DNA of 34,189 nt, taken from assembly GCA_021108005.1 (NCBI GenBank), contig JAIORS010000137.1, positions 1 to 34,189 of the forward strand. Reading direction: 5' to 3'. The notes beneath the pieces were generated by a model. The model was not told where the DNA came from. It searched no databases and saw only the letters and a list, made by a program, of their open reading frames with translations. Both the position numbers and the translations under genes were made by a program. This document shows, one piece after another, positions 6,385 through 16,400 of the stretch. This DNA comes from Candidatus Aegiribacteria sp. Lineage in GTDB: Bacteria; Fermentibacterota; Fermentibacteria; Fermentibacterales; JCC-6. Within the stretch, counting starts at the first letter, position 1, and the number at the start of each line of letters is the position of its first letter.

Positions 6385-7764
6385 TCATTTGTTAATGATA
6401 TAAACCGTCTTGCAATTCATGAATTCAAGCATACCACTTCTAGACAGTTCTCTACCAAAACCTGATAGACCAATTCCACCGAAGGGAAGCCTTGGATCAG
6501 ACCGGACAAACGAGTTTACGAAGCAGGCTCCAGCGTTCAGCTCAAGGGCGATTCTTTCCCCCCTTCGACTGTTCCGCGTATATACGGAAGCTCCAAGTCC
6601 GTAGGATGTATCGTTGGCAATCACAACAGCTTCCCCCTCATCCTTCACTGAGCAGACAGCTGCTACAGGCCCGAAGGTTTCTTCATCAAAAACAGGCATA
6701 CCCTTTCTACAACCCGTCAGAACGGTAGGCGGATAGAAAGCCCCAGGATGATCCGGAATTCTGCCGCCAGTAACTAATTTTGCCCCAAGCTCTATGCTCT
6801 TAGTAACCTGCCGGTGCAGATTATCACGAAGATCGTATCTGGCCATCGGTCCCAGATCAATTTTCATCTTCATCGGATCGCCCATCTTCCTTGCTTTCAT
6901 CTCACCGATAAGTAAATCAAGGAATTCATCGTAAACACTTTCGATGACGATGAACCTCTTGGATGCAATACAGTTCTGTCCTGTATTGATAAGCCTGGAG
7001 AACGCTGTCTGCCTGGCTGCGTCCCTTAGATCCGCATCTTCAAGAATTATCGCGGGATCACTTCCTCCAAGTTCCAGCACGCACTTCTTTATGGACGACC
7101 CGGCTTCCAAGGCAACTGCGCTCCCTGCTTTTGCGCTTCCGGTAAGCGTAACAGCTTTAACCCTTTCGTCAGCAATTATTCCGCTGGATACTTCGTGAAC
7201 GTTTTCCTCCGAAACAAGAACAACGTCAATCAGGCCTTTGGGAAATTCTGCCTCCCTGAACAGATCCCGGATGCGTATGGAACATCCCGAAACATTAGGA
7301 GCATGCTTGAGGATGAAGGAGTTCCCCGCCATTACAGCAGGTGCCGCGAACCGGAATAACTGCCAGAACGGAAAGTTCCATGGCATGACGGCATAGATAA
7401 CTCCAAGAGGCTGATAGCACACATAGCTTATATCAGCATCACTCGCGATACTTTCTTCAGCAAGGAAATCAGAACCGTTTTCAGCGTAATACCTGCAAAC
7501 CAATGCACATTTCTCAATTTCGGACTGCCCCTGCTCAACGGGCTTACCCATCTCCGCAGCCATCTCCACTGCCAGATGGTGTTTGCCCGATTCAAGAAGA
7601 TTGGCAAGATTCAACAGCCGTTTCGATCGATAACTTATTCCGATGTCACGCCAGAATTCAAACGCTCTCTGAGATTTCTCAAGGATATCTAAAATTTCTT
7701 CCGAAGTATTCTCATTCCACGACCTGATTCTTTCCCCGGTGAAAGGATTTATCGACTGAAGCAC
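6385..7764 (-). CDS. NAD(P)-dependent aldehyde dehydrogenase, succinate-semialdehyde type
   Basis: This 459-residue enzyme of the aldehyde dehydrogenase superfamily oxidises an aldehyde to a carboxylate with NAD(P). The motifs are complete: VMPWNFPFWQ for cofactor binding at about 127-135, VTLTGSAKAGSAV at 205-217, general base E231 in LELGGSDP, nucleophile C265 in NTGQNCIASKR, EETFGPVAAV and the C-terminal LPFGGIGLSGFGRE. The short form of about 455-460 residues and NCIASKRFIV resemble the Sad/YneI group, which acts on succinate semialdehyde and related short aldehydes; that assignment is an inference. The start is GTG 7764 with AGGGATG upstream. It stands alone, with the palindrome just after its stop and a divergent DUF2259 gene upstream, so its pathway is not given by context. 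Confidence 0.88.
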   Translation of the reverse strand: MLQSINPFTGERIRSWNENTSEEILDILEKSQRAFEFWRDIGISYRSKRLLNLANLLESGKHHLAVEMAAEMGKPVEQGQSEIEKCALVCRYYAENGSDFLAEESIASDADISYVCYQPLGVIYAVMPWNFPFWQLFRFAAPAVMAGNSFILKHAPNVSGCSIRIRDLFREAEFPKGLIDVVLVSEENVHEVSSGIIADERVKAVTLTGSAKAGSAVALEAGSSIKKCVLELGGSDPAIILEDADLRDAARQTAFSRLINTGQNCIASKRFIVIESVYDEFLDLLIGEMKARKMGDPMKMKIDLGPMARYDLRDNLHRQVTKSIELGAKLVTGGRIPDHPGAFYPPTVLTGCRKGMPVFDEETFGPVAAVCSVKDEGEAVVIANDTSYGLGASVYTRNSRRGERIALELNAGACFVNSFVRSDPRLPFGGIGLSGFGRELSRSGMLEFMNCKTVYIINK

Positions 7765-7792
7765 TCTGCACCATCCCTGATAAAAGTGTCTG

Positions 7793-7820
7793 TTGTCTCA
7801 ACTGTCATTTCAACTATACT
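7793..7820 (+). promoter_or_regulatory. possible sigma-70 promoter of the DUF2259 gene
   Basis: TTGTCT at 7793-7798 and TATACT at 7815-7820 are 16 bp apart and lie 66 bp before the GTG start at 7887. TATACT is a five-of-six -10 box; the -35 box is weaker. The sequence sits in the divergent gap between the aldehyde dehydrogenase and the DUF2259 gene. Confidence 0.4.
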
Positions 7821-7886
7821 ACTATTTTGTGTTCTTTTAAAAGGGAAGTTAGCCTGATTCAACCAAAAACATGATGAAGGAGAATT

Positions 7887-8636
7887 GTGAAACCTGCAAT
7901 ACTCTCTGTTCTGTTTCTAATAATGGCATCGAGTATATCGAGCGCAGCCTTTCTGGCTTCCGCTGAATTTCTCGGTTTTTCAGATGATGGAGGTTATGCC
8001 GCATTTGAGCAATACTGGATTGCCGATGGAAGCGGATTCCCGGGCGCTGAAATCGTTGTAATATCTGTTCCGGATAGCAAAATCATCCGAAGATTTGAAA
8101 TTCCATGGACCGAAGATATGATGTACGAGAACGGGTCGTATGTCTATTACGAGAACTCCATGAACCCGGCCAGAACGTTTCTTCAGGAGAAAGCATATCC
8201 GTATCTTGATAGTCTGGGAATCTCATCCGGGAACGAAGGTGTTCACTGTATCTGTCATCCGCTTACCGATACAGACGCGGAACCGGCAAGTGTATCATTC
8301 GTGACCTGGGCAGGCTCGCTGATGTACACAGGACCGGAATACAGACTCAGCATATTGAGCCACAAGGAAATGCCCGACTCCCCTCCGGACTGGCTTTCAA
8401 TGTTCGATATGCCAGTTCTTCTGGAAGTACTGATCACGGATTCAAGCGGCAATACTGTCATGCATTACCTTGATGACTCACCGCAGCCAGTGTACGAATA
8501 CATTTCAAATTACCGAATAAGAGATGTCTACGTTTTCAATGACAGCCTGGTGGCAATTATCATGAATACGACAGGACCAGGCTTCGAGGGACCTGACGGC
8601 ATGTTCAGGATGGTTACCGGAGTTATCGGTCACTGA
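7887..8636 (+). CDS. DUF2259-like predicted secreted protein
   Basis: This 249-residue protein has an N-terminal signal peptide (MKPAILSVLFLIMASSISSA, then cleavage near AAF). The start of the mature chain, FLGFSDDGGYAAFEQYWIADGSGFPGAEIVVISV, matches what I recall of DUF2259 secreted proteins: a FS-x-DG-x-YxAFE-x-Y-x-x-x-DGSGFP block. The remainder is beta-rich, with an isolated CICH motif near the middle and DVYVFNDSLVAIIMN near the end. The start is GTG 7887, preceded by GAAGGAGA four bases upstream, a strong ribosome binding site. Its last seven bases overlap the convergent MBL-hydrolase gene. No function is established for the family. The family call rests on memory of the motif and should be read as probable. 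Confidence 0.65.
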   Translation: MKPAILSVLFLIMASSISSAAFLASAEFLGFSDDGGYAAFEQYWIADGSGFPGAEIVVISVPDSKIIRRFEIPWTEDMMYENGSYVYYENSMNPARTFLQEKAYPYLDSLGISSGNEGVHCICHPLTDTDAEPASVSFVTWAGSLMYTGPEYRLSILSHKEMPDSPPDWLSMFDMPVLLEVLITDSSGNTVMHYLDDSPQPVYEYISNYRIRDVYVFNDSLVAIIMNTTGPGFEGPDGMFRMVTGVIGH

Positions 8637-9265
8637 AGAAAAGGATTTTTTCTTCTCTCTTCTGATATGGTTGTTTCGGGGCCGTGACCGGGATGTACGA
8701 TAGTCTCACCGGGAAGGCAAAGCAGCTTCTTCTTAATTGAAGAGACCAGCAAGTCGTAATCCCCTCCTGGGAGATCTGTTCTTCCTATGGATCCCTCGAA
8801 AAGAGCATCTCCGGTGAACACATGCCCCGGCAGGTATATACTGATGCCCCCGGGAGAATGCCCTGGTGTGTGAATTATTTTCAGTCTCAGATCGCCTGCA
8901 ATGATTTCTTCCCCCCCTTGAAGCAGATCGGTGGGTTCGGGAGAATCTTCAAACTGCATGCTCCAGTAGTCAGCATGCTCCCGAGCATTTCTGAGATATT
9001 GCAGGTCGCTTGTATGAACATAAAGCCGGAGTGAATCGATATGAGTCATCAGGTAAGCATTTCCCCCTATATGATCGAAGTGTCCGTGGGTATCTATCAG
9101 CGCAACTGCTATCAGATCAAGCTCTTGAATTGACTTTATGATTTTTTCCCCGTGACCTCCAGGATCAATGATTACAGCTTCGTGAGAATGAGGACATCCA
9201 ACTATGTAGCAATTCACATCGAGGGGGCCGGTAGGTATTCTGCGTATGATTGGCTTTATTTTCAT
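8630..9265 (-). CDS. MBL-fold hydrolase, glyoxalase II-like
   Basis: This 211-residue metallo-beta-lactamase-fold hydrolase resembles the short glyoxalase II-like group (YcbL type). The full metal set is visible: THGHFDH (H60, H62, D64, H65), H136 in HTPGHSPGG, D153 in FTGDALF and H194 in HPGHGPET. These bind two metal ions. Length fits YcbL-like enzymes (about 210-215) and is shorter than true glyoxalase II, which has a C-terminal glutathione-binding domain. A thioester hydrolase role is plausible, but the substrate is not known. ATG 9265 lacks a strong ribosome binding site. It is convergent with, and overlaps by 7 bp, the DUF2259 gene. Confidence 0.85.
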   Translation of the reverse strand: MKIKPIIRRIPTGPLDVNCYIVGCPHSHEAVIIDPGGHGEKIIKSIQELDLIAVALIDTHGHFDHIGGNAYLMTHIDSLRLYVHTSDLQYLRNAREHADYWSMQFEDSPEPTDLLQGGEEIIAGDLRLKIIHTPGHSPGGISIYLPGHVFTGDALFEGSIGRTDLPGGDYDLLVSSIKKKLLCLPGETIVHPGHGPETTISEERRKNPFLQ

Positions 9266-9476
9266 CGTAATGAACTGACGCTTTCTCCAGAAATAAAGGA
9301 CATTTTTTTGCAGCCTCCGTCACAAATTCTATATACATTCGCATTGTTCAGACTACTCAATACGCATGAATATAATCAATAGAGTCCGAAGTTCTCACCG
9401 AAATTTGCTCCCATTTATTATATTGCGGATTGATTCTGTGGGAAATACTCACGGGACTATCTGAAAGGTAGCGAAT
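9266..9476. other. divergent intergenic region without a recognised gene
   Basis: These 211 bp separate the MBL-hydrolase gene and the outer-membrane protein gene, so both promoters should lie here. A perfect TATAAT occurs at 9371-9376, about 100 bp before the downstream start, but the nearest -35-like TTGTTC is 21 bp away, too far for a good call. No tRNA-like or terminator-like structure is seen. Confidence 0.4.
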
Positions 9477-11675
9477 TTGAAGCTTTTATTTCTGTTCAAT
9501 CTGCTTTTAATAACCTGCGCTTGCTTCTCACAGACAACTGTTCAGGCGGTACGAGTCTCCGAACCACCTGTCATCGATGGAATCCCTGATGATGTGGTCT
9601 GGAACAATGCAATTCCTGTTCTTGAAGATTTCATTCAGCATCGACCTGACTGCGGAGAGCCTATGACCGAGAAGACCGAAGTCAGGATTCTCTTCGATGA
9701 CAGATCGATCTATTTCGCTTTCATGTTGCACGACAGTCATCCTGAGGAATTCACAAGAATAGTGGCTTCAAGGGACAACGATTTCTCCAGCGAGTGGGCA
9801 GGAATCTGGCTGGACACCTACAACGATGATAACAATGCCTACTACTTCTTCGTCAATATTGATAACGTACAGCAGGATGGCAGGTTGTGCGAAGCAAGCG
9901 GCTGGGATTCCAACTGGGATGGAATATGGGAAAGCGCTACTGCGGTTTCGGATTCAGCATGGACCGCGGAATTCGCGATTCCCTTTTCAGCTCTCTGTTA
10001 TTCCGATGATGAAGAACAGGAATGGGGCATCAATTTCAAACGAACAATTACCAGAACTAATGAGAGCGCATTCCTGTTCAGAATGGCGGACAACGGCAGT
10101 ATAGAGATCAAGAATTTCGGTAACCTCAGCGGTCTGAATTCGCTTCCCTCAACCCGGCGGATAGAATTGAGACCCTACGGAGCAGGACGCGTTCAGTACC
10201 TGCCTGACGCAGATGAAAAGTGGGATCCATGGTTTAATTCCGGCATTGACGCCAGAATCGGACTATCCTCCGAACTTCTGCTTGACCTTACGGTAAACCC
10301 TGATTTCGGTCAGGTTGAAGCTGACCCTACAGAGGCAAATTTATCCCACTGGGAAACCTACCTTTCGGAGAAAAGACCCTTCTTTCTGGAGGGCTCGGAC
10401 ATGTTCAGCATGCCTTTCTCGCTTTTTTACTCCAGACGAATAGGCTCTGTGGCGCCCAACGGCGATATCATTCCGATACTTGGTGGAGCCAAACTGACAG
10501 GTTCCACGAACGGATTCCGCATAGGATTCCTTAACGCTTACACTGGAACGGTAAAGGATGACGGCAATACTCTTGTGAATCCAACGAACTACACTGCCGG
10601 CAGGATTTTAAGGGAATTCGGTGAGGGAACCTACATCGGCTTCAGCGGTACCAGTACGGATATTCCCAGTTTCGATGGATCCGATTATGTGTATGGCAGA
10701 TCGGGAGCTGTGGACGCCCAGATCAGTTTCCTTGATGACCACAGTATAAGTTCCGCCATCGCTGGTACCTGGAATTCTGAAGAGGGTGTATGGAAAGACA
10801 ATTTCGCATACAGGGCAAACTACCGTTACGACAGCGACAGGTTCGATATCAGTGGCGGCAGTTCTTTCCGCGAGGAAAATTTCAACGCGAACATGACGGG
10901 CTACACCTCTTCCACTGGAGATGTGAATACGTGGTTCAATACTGGATTGTACCATCCCTTCTGCAACAGTGATGTATTTGATCACCTGGGGAGTTATTTA
11001 TATGCATGGTTCGACCGAGCCCCGGGTGGTCCTGTAACAGGACGAGGCGCACAGCTAAGTTCAGGTTTAACATTCCGGAACAGGTATCATGTCAGTGTTA
11101 ATTTTGGATTCGATGGATCATGGACAGACAGGTATGAGGGTCCCGATGGCACAGAATACGATGGAGGAATGGACATGGGATTCTCCTTCTCCACCGATTC
11201 CAGGAAGAAGCTTAGTGGATACCTCTGGGGCGGCACGAACACTTACTGCGAAGGCACACGCGGTTATACAGGAACATGTATAAATTATAAACCTGTATCG
11301 AATATTCTCCTCGAGGCTGATCTTGACTGGAGTTGGACTTCGGATGCTCGAAAGTACAACTGGAACTTCGACGGATGGGACAGAAGGGATACCGACTGGC
11401 GCTCCCTCGAGTTGAGCACGAATTGGATGTTTACCAACTACCTCAGCCTAAGGCTTACTTCTCAGGTTTCAAGATTCAGTACCGAATGGAATCTTGGAGA
11501 AAACACCAGGGATTTAAGCCACTGGATGAACGCACTTCTGAGCTGGCAGTTCAGACCTGGAAGCATGTTCTACTTCATGATAGGTGAAAACGCTGATCCG
11601 GATGAAATAACAGGAGAATTCGGAAAATCGGAGTTTACTGTTTTCACCAAACTCACATGGTTCCTTCCAATCTAA
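9477..11675 (+). CDS. CBM9-like/DUF5916 outer-membrane protein
   Basis: This 732-residue protein has a signal peptide of about 18 residues ending before QTTVQA. Residues 20-210 form a CBM9-like beta sandwich: PPVIDGIPDDVVWNNA at the start, then DDRSIYFAFMLHDSHPEE, DWxGxWLDTYNDDNNAYYFFVN-like strands and WTAEFAIPFSAL. A DUF5916-type region follows, with LTVNPDFGQVEADPTEANLSHWETY and KRPFFLEGSDMF, and the rest is a string of amphipathic aromatic strands typical of an outer-membrane beta barrel. The family is common in Bacteroidetes and other FCB bacteria. Function is unknown; binding or uptake of glycans is a guess from the CBM9 part. The start is TTG 9477, with AAAGGTAG upstream. It is a single gene, divergent from the MBL hydrolase. 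Confidence 0.8.
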   Translation: MKLLFLFNLLLITCACFSQTTVQAVRVSEPPVIDGIPDDVVWNNAIPVLEDFIQHRPDCGEPMTEKTEVRILFDDRSIYFAFMLHDSHPEEFTRIVASRDNDFSSEWAGIWLDTYNDDNNAYYFFVNIDNVQQDGRLCEASGWDSNWDGIWESATAVSDSAWTAEFAIPFSALCYSDDEEQEWGINFKRTITRTNESAFLFRMADNGSIEIKNFGNLSGLNSLPSTRRIELRPYGAGRVQYLPDADEKWDPWFNSGIDARIGLSSELLLDLTVNPDFGQVEADPTEANLSHWETYLSEKRPFFLEGSDMFSMPFSLFYSRRIGSVAPNGDIIPILGGAKLTGSTNGFRIGFLNAYTGTVKDDGNTLVNPTNYTAGRILREFGEGTYIGFSGTSTDIPSFDGSDYVYGRSGAVDAQISFLDDHSISSAIAGTWNSEEGVWKDNFAYRANYRYDSDRFDISGGSSFREENFNANMTGYTSSTGDVNTWFNTGLYHPFCNSDVFDHLGSYLYAWFDRAPGGPVTGRGAQLSSGLTFRNRYHVSVNFGFDGSWTDRYEGPDGTEYDGGMDMGFSFSTDSRKKLSGYLWGGTNTYCEGTRGYTGTCINYKPVSNILLEADLDWSWTSDARKYNWNFDGWDRRDTDWRSLELSTNWMFTNYLSLRLTSQVSRFSTEWNLGENTRDLSHWMNALLSWQFRPGSMFYFMIGENADPDEITGEFGKSEFTVFTKLTWFLPI

Positions 11676-11711
11676 ATTGAAATTGGATTTATAGAAGAAA
11701 TTATTATAATC

Positions 11712-11740
11712 TTATTAAATATGACAATTTAATTTAATAA
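11712..11740. terminator. AT-rich hairpin between convergent genes
   Basis: TTATTAAAT at 11712-11720 and ATTTAATAA at 11732-11740 form a perfect 9-bp stem with an 11-nt loop, between the ends of the outer-membrane gene (11675) and the ABC ATPase gene (11747). The stem has no G or C, so it would be weak, and the whole gap is very AT-rich. It may serve as a bidirectional terminator, with low certainty. Confidence 0.3.
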
Positions 11741-11746
11741 TTCGTG

Positions 11747-12520
11747 TTAATTGTACCCACAAGTTGAAGAAGTGTGGTACGTCCCCGGGAAGAAGGTGGA
11801 TACGTCGGCGGGGCCGGTTCCAGTAATTCTGAAGAAAATATCCTTAAGATCTTCCTTACCGATCTGATCGGTTCCGAAAATCTCCATCAGCCGTCCCTCA
11901 TGTATAATACCCAGCCTGTCGCAGAAAATCCGTGCCACCGGAAGTGTATGGGTCGAAAGAATAATCCCGGCCCCCGCTTTTGCGGCGGCTCTGGCCATTC
12001 TGTTGAAAGTTTCAGCCGTTGCCGGGTCAAGCCCGACATGTGGTTCATCGATCACGTAAAGAATCGGACGGGCGATAAATGCTGAGGAGAGAACAACTCT
12101 CTGTATCATACCATGGGAATACCCCTCCGCTCTGCTGTCGAGCCAGTCACCCATGTCAAAAAGCTTCACATGAAAATCGATTCTTTTCTCCAGCTCGTCG
12201 GGAGGAATATCCCTCATTCTACCTGCAAACCTTAAAAATTCCCTGCCGGACAGCCTGGGGTATATCGTGGGTTCATCGGGCACATAGGCCAATTGAGCCC
12301 TTACACCTTCAGGATCTTCTGAAGCATCTATAGAATTAACAGTTATTCGACCCGTGTCGGGTACCACAAGCCCCGGGATCATTTTCAGTGTGGTTGTCTT
12401 ACCCGCTCCGTTGGGACCGAGAAGTCCGAATATCTCACCTGCGGGAATTTCCAGTGAAAGGTCTATGACAGCTTCTTTATCCCCGTAGGTTTTTGAGAGA
12501 TTTTCGATTTTGAGAATCAT
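11747..12520 (-). CDS. ABC transporter ATP-binding protein (ABC-2/gliding type)
   Basis: This 257-residue ATPase subunit belongs to the ABC-2-type exporters. Walker A is GPNGAGKT at about 35-42, the Q-loop region is YVPDEPTIYPRLSGREFL, the signature is YSHGMIQR at 134-141, and Walker B is LYVIDEP at 154-160, followed by GLDP and the H-loop STH. The YSxGM form of the signature is usual in this subgroup. ATG 12520 overlaps the ftsY stop as TGATG, so translation is probably coupled to ftsY; the frame continues to 12541 inside ftsY without reason. No permease partner is next to it: the gene after it is convergent. It may pair with a permease elsewhere. Its cargo is unknown. Confidence 0.85.
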   Translation of the reverse strand: MILKIENLSKTYGDKEAVIDLSLEIPAGEIFGLLGPNGAGKTTTLKMIPGLVVPDTGRITVNSIDASEDPEGVRAQLAYVPDEPTIYPRLSGREFLRFAGRMRDIPPDELEKRIDFHVKLFDMGDWLDSRAEGYSHGMIQRVVLSSAFIARPILYVIDEPHVGLDPATAETFNRMARAAAKAGAGIILSTHTLPVARIFCDRLGIIHEGRLMEIFGTDQIGKEDLKDIFFRITGTGPADVSTFFPGTYHTSSTCGYN

Positions 12521-13419
12521 CAGTCCGCTTCTTCCATACACAGCAGAGCATGAACATAGGATTTAAGGTCAAAGTCAAGAAGATCGTCGCTTCCCTCGCC
12601 GACACCAACATACTTCACCGGGATATTCAGTTCGCTTGCCATAGCGAGAACGGAACCGCCCCTGGCTGTTCCATCGAGCTTTGTAACCACCAGCCCTGTA
12701 ATCGGCACGGCTTTCATAAACTGTTCAGCCTGAGCTTTTGCGTTCTGTCCCACAGTACCATCCAGAACAAGAAGTACCTCGTGGGGAGCGGACTCCATCG
12801 CTTTTCCGCACACTCTGTATATCTTGGCCAGTTCATCAAGAAGCCCTTTTTTATTGGGAAGCCTGCCCGCGGTATCTATTATCACCGAATCGTAGTGTCT
12901 GCTTTGCCCACGCTTAACAGCGTCGAATGCGACAGCGGCCGCATCGGATCCAGGTAATTGTGTAAGCAGTGCTGTACAGAGTTTCTCAGACCATATCGCA
13001 AGCTGTTCTGCCGCAGCGGCCCTGAACGTATCGGCACATGCCAGAAGCACCTTTTCGTTTCCCTTCTGAAGCCTTGCTGCCAGACGGGCAATAGTTGTGG
13101 TTTTCCCCGCTCCGTTAACTCCGACAACAACAGTAACACAGGGTTTCGCCTCAACCGTTTCAAACGCTGGTACAGGTACATTCTCTATCAGTATTTCCGC
13201 CAGCGCTTCCTTCCAGGACAAGCCTGATTTTTTGACTTTCCCGGGGAGTTCATTTATTACTTCCTCCGTAAGCTCCCAGCCCAGATCACTTCCCAGAAGA
13301 ATCTCTTCCGCCTCTTCCATATCGGCATCTTCAATTGACTCACCACCGAAAAGCCGGTCGAGTTTTCCGGCAAGGGCATCGCTGCTTCTCCTGAGTTTTT
13401 GTTTGAGATTAAATCCCAC
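12520..13419 (-). CDS. ftsY: signal recognition particle receptor FtsY
   Basis: FtsY is the membrane-associated SRP receptor GTPase that docks ribosomes making inner-membrane proteins. At 299 residues this copy is the short form, with little of the acidic A domain of enterobacteria. The N domain covers about residues 1-90 (LRRSSDALAGKL near the start). The NG GTPase motifs are present: VGVNGAGKTTTIARLA (P-loop), DTFRAAAAEQL, DTAGRLPN, TKLDGTARGG and YVGVGEGSDDLLDFD. The start is GTG 13419, 8 bp after smc. Its stop overlaps the ABC ATPase start. smc-ftsY adjacency is common in bacteria and supports the call. Confidence 0.97.
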   Translation of the reverse strand: MGFNLKQKLRRSSDALAGKLDRLFGGESIEDADMEEAEEILLGSDLGWELTEEVINELPGKVKKSGLSWKEALAEILIENVPVPAFETVEAKPCVTVVVGVNGAGKTTTIARLAARLQKGNEKVLLACADTFRAAAAEQLAIWSEKLCTALLTQLPGSDAAAVAFDAVKRGQSRHYDSVIIDTAGRLPNKKGLLDELAKIYRVCGKAMESAPHEVLLVLDGTVGQNAKAQAEQFMKAVPITGLVVTKLDGTARGGSVLAMASELNIPVKYVGVGEGSDDLLDFDLKSYVHALLCMEEAD

Positions 13420-13427
13420 CGGTACAC

Positions 13428-16400
13428 TCAGCCTTCACTTATCTGACGGGCCTTTTCAAGGTTGACGGATGTCATGGATGAAACACCCTGTTCAGCCATG
13501 GTTATCCCGAAGAGACGATCTGCTGCTTCCATCGTCCTCTTGTTATGGGTGATGACAACGAACTGGGTTCTTCGCACAAATCCCTTGAGCAGGTTGATGA
13601 AGTTATCAACATTTGTATCATCCAGTGGCGCGTCAAGCTCGTCCAGTACGCAGAATGGAGACGGTTTCACAAGGTAGAGGGCAAAGAGAAGCGCGGCGGC
13701 TGTCATGGCTCTCTCACCGCTTGAAAGCGCGGTTATATTCTCAAGCTTCTTCCCTGGAGGTCTTGCAACTATCTGTACTCCACCTTCCAGAGGATCCTCC
13801 GAATCAAGAGCGATAATATCGGCCTCACCGCCACCGAAGAGGCTTGTAAACATTTCCTTAAAATGCTTTCGAACCTCGACGAAAGTCTCATCGAATTTGC
13901 GCTCGGCTGTCCGGTTGATCTCGCCGATTGCGTCCATAAGAGATTCCCTTGCATCGATCAGATCTGTCCTCTGTTCATCAAGAAAGTCAATACGCTTTCT
14001 AGCTTCTTCATGTTCGGTTACAGCCAGCATATTCACAGGCCCCAGGTTCTCTCTGTATCCGGTCTGCTTCTCGAGTTCAATTGAAAGTTTCTCCTGTGAA
14101 TACTCCCAGTAGCGGCTCTTGTCATCGGGCAGAGTTAGATCCTTGGTGCTGAGCTCATCGTATAGACTTCTCACGGTTTCCATCTCACCGGATACCGAAG
14201 CCCTTTCCTCTCGCAAATCGGAAAGTTCATCTCTCTGCCGCATCAATTCTTCATCAGCCTGCTTAGATTTCTCAAGCCAGTCGGCTCGTTCCCGGCTAGC
14301 TTCGGCCCGGCTGCTTTCGGCTTCTTCCCTGCGGACGGATAGTTCATCCAGTTTTGATTTCAACTTCACAATAGTCTTATCAAGAGCAGCTACTGTGCTC
14401 TTCAGTTCCTTAATTTTCTCATCGATTTCTGCGCTTCCTGCCGCCGCCTCCGATGAATCTGCAAGCAGGCGCTTCCTCTCGATTTCCGTCTGTTTCAGGG
14501 ATGTTTCAAGGGAAGACAGGTCCAGTTTCAACCGGTTCTCTTCCCTTATCAGGCTGTTCATCTTTGAGCCCAGGTTCTCCCTTCGCTCCTCAATCTCCTT
14601 CAGAGCGTCTGACAATCGTTCCATCTCTTCCCTGGAATGCTGCAGTTTTTCCGTACTACCCCTGGAGTCCTGTTCCCGAGAAGCCTGCTGGAGGCTCGGA
14701 AGCTTTTCTTCAATAATGTTTCTTTCGGAGACGAGTTCATTAATTCTTTTCCCGTAACCCTCAGCCGTGGCCTGCAGGGATGCCTCTTCCTTATCGCTTG
14801 CGGATATCTGCCTGCGAAGGTCTTCACGCATATGGTCAGACACTTTCAGCCTCTCCCTGAGCTCTTTTTCATATTCGCGGCGTATTTCCAGTATCTTCGA
14901 AATTTCAAGAACCTTCTTTTCCGCTTCCTGAGCCAGAGCTTCCCTTTCGATAACTCCTCCACCGGATTCTGGTATTCCCAGTCTAACGAGACCGTCCTTC
15001 CTGAATAGATCACCCTTTTCAGTTACGATATCCAGGTCTATACCGCTGAAGAACCACTGTGCAGCCCTTTCCCTGTCCGGGGCCACAACCGCTCCGGAAA
15101 GCAGATTTTTGAAACTGCTTCGGGAATCCTCTTCGAGGCAGTCCGGAAGCCAGATGGCCCCCTCAGGAATATCAGGTTCTGCTGATTTCGAAACGTTCAG
15201 ATAATACCTTTCTCCATTGCTTCCATCGGGAAGTTCACCAGGGTTATCCCGTATCATCGAGTCCTGGAATGAATCAAGCCAGGCGCCTACTGCCATTCCC
15301 ATTCCCCTGCGCACTTTCATGCAGGTGGATAGACTGTCAGATCCGGATGTGAGCTTCGCTTCCCTAAGGCCGCTGATCTTCGCTTCCAGCAGGCCTGCTT
15401 CCATCTCAAGGGAACGTATCTCCGATTGAACCTCCGAGATTCCGATGGAAATGTCTCCGCTTCCATCGCGAATTTCATCAAGTTCTATCTCAATTTCTTT
15501 CTTCCCGGTCCTGATCTCTACGAGACGTGTTTCCGTTTCTTTCAGACTTTTTCCCAGTTCTCCCGCGGTTGACTCAAGCTCTTCCGTTCGCTCGAGCGCG
15601 TATGCGAATTCCTGCCTGGCCCTCTCCCTGGTTCGAAGACCATCGGTATACTCCTTCTGAAGGGATTGTGCCGTATCAGATATTGTGCGGTATTTCTCTC
15701 TTGCTTTCTCAAGCTCAGAGGCTGATTCTCTGAAGCGTTTCTCAGCTTTTCCTGTATCGGATGCAGCTTTCGCAAGGTTTTTCGAAGCGTCAGTTATCTG
15801 TTCTGTCAATGATGTCTCTCGCTTAATAAGCTCTTCCGCATCCTGTCCGAACTGTTCCGCTCTCTTTTTCTTACCGTATGATTCCGCTGCTGAACTCTCT
15901 ATTAGCGCTGTAGTATTACGGTATCGCTCTTCAGCAACCGCCAGCTGTTCATGGATTCTGCTCATTTCACCATCGAGATCGGAGCATCTGGCATGTTCAC
16001 CGTCAAGCCGGGTCTGAGCTTTCTCAAGTGAAACCCTTGCCTGACTCTGCCTGGCAGTGGCTGCTAAAACGGCGGCTGAAGCTGAGTGCTCACGTCCTTT
16101 GCATAGCTTGAGCCTTTCTTCAAGCTTCCTGAGCCTATCCCCTGATTCCTGCAGCGTATTGTGCTCAATCAGGCTGCGGATCTCGGTTATCCGATTTTCA
16201 GCGCTCTCCCACCTTTTGAATGCGGATACCTGTTTTCTAAGTGAACCTACGTTGCGCTCAACTTCAGAAACGATGTCGTCAAGCCTTTCAAGATCATCTC
16301 CTGCTGAATTGAGCTTCAGCTCGGCACGGTGACGCTGCATTTTGTACTTGACTATTCCAGCGGCTTCATCGAAGAGGAACCTCCTGTCAGAAGGTCCACT

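Noticed and set aside
9343-9376. Promoter with TATAAT at 9371-9376
   Set aside because: The -10 box is perfect, but TTGTTC lies 21 bp upstream and the start codon is 100 bp away, so no convincing promoter can be stated.
14119-14757. Plus-strand 212-codon open frame opposite smc
   Set aside because: Serine-rich low-complexity shadow of the SMC coiled coil, caused by codon bias; no ribosome binding site or domain.
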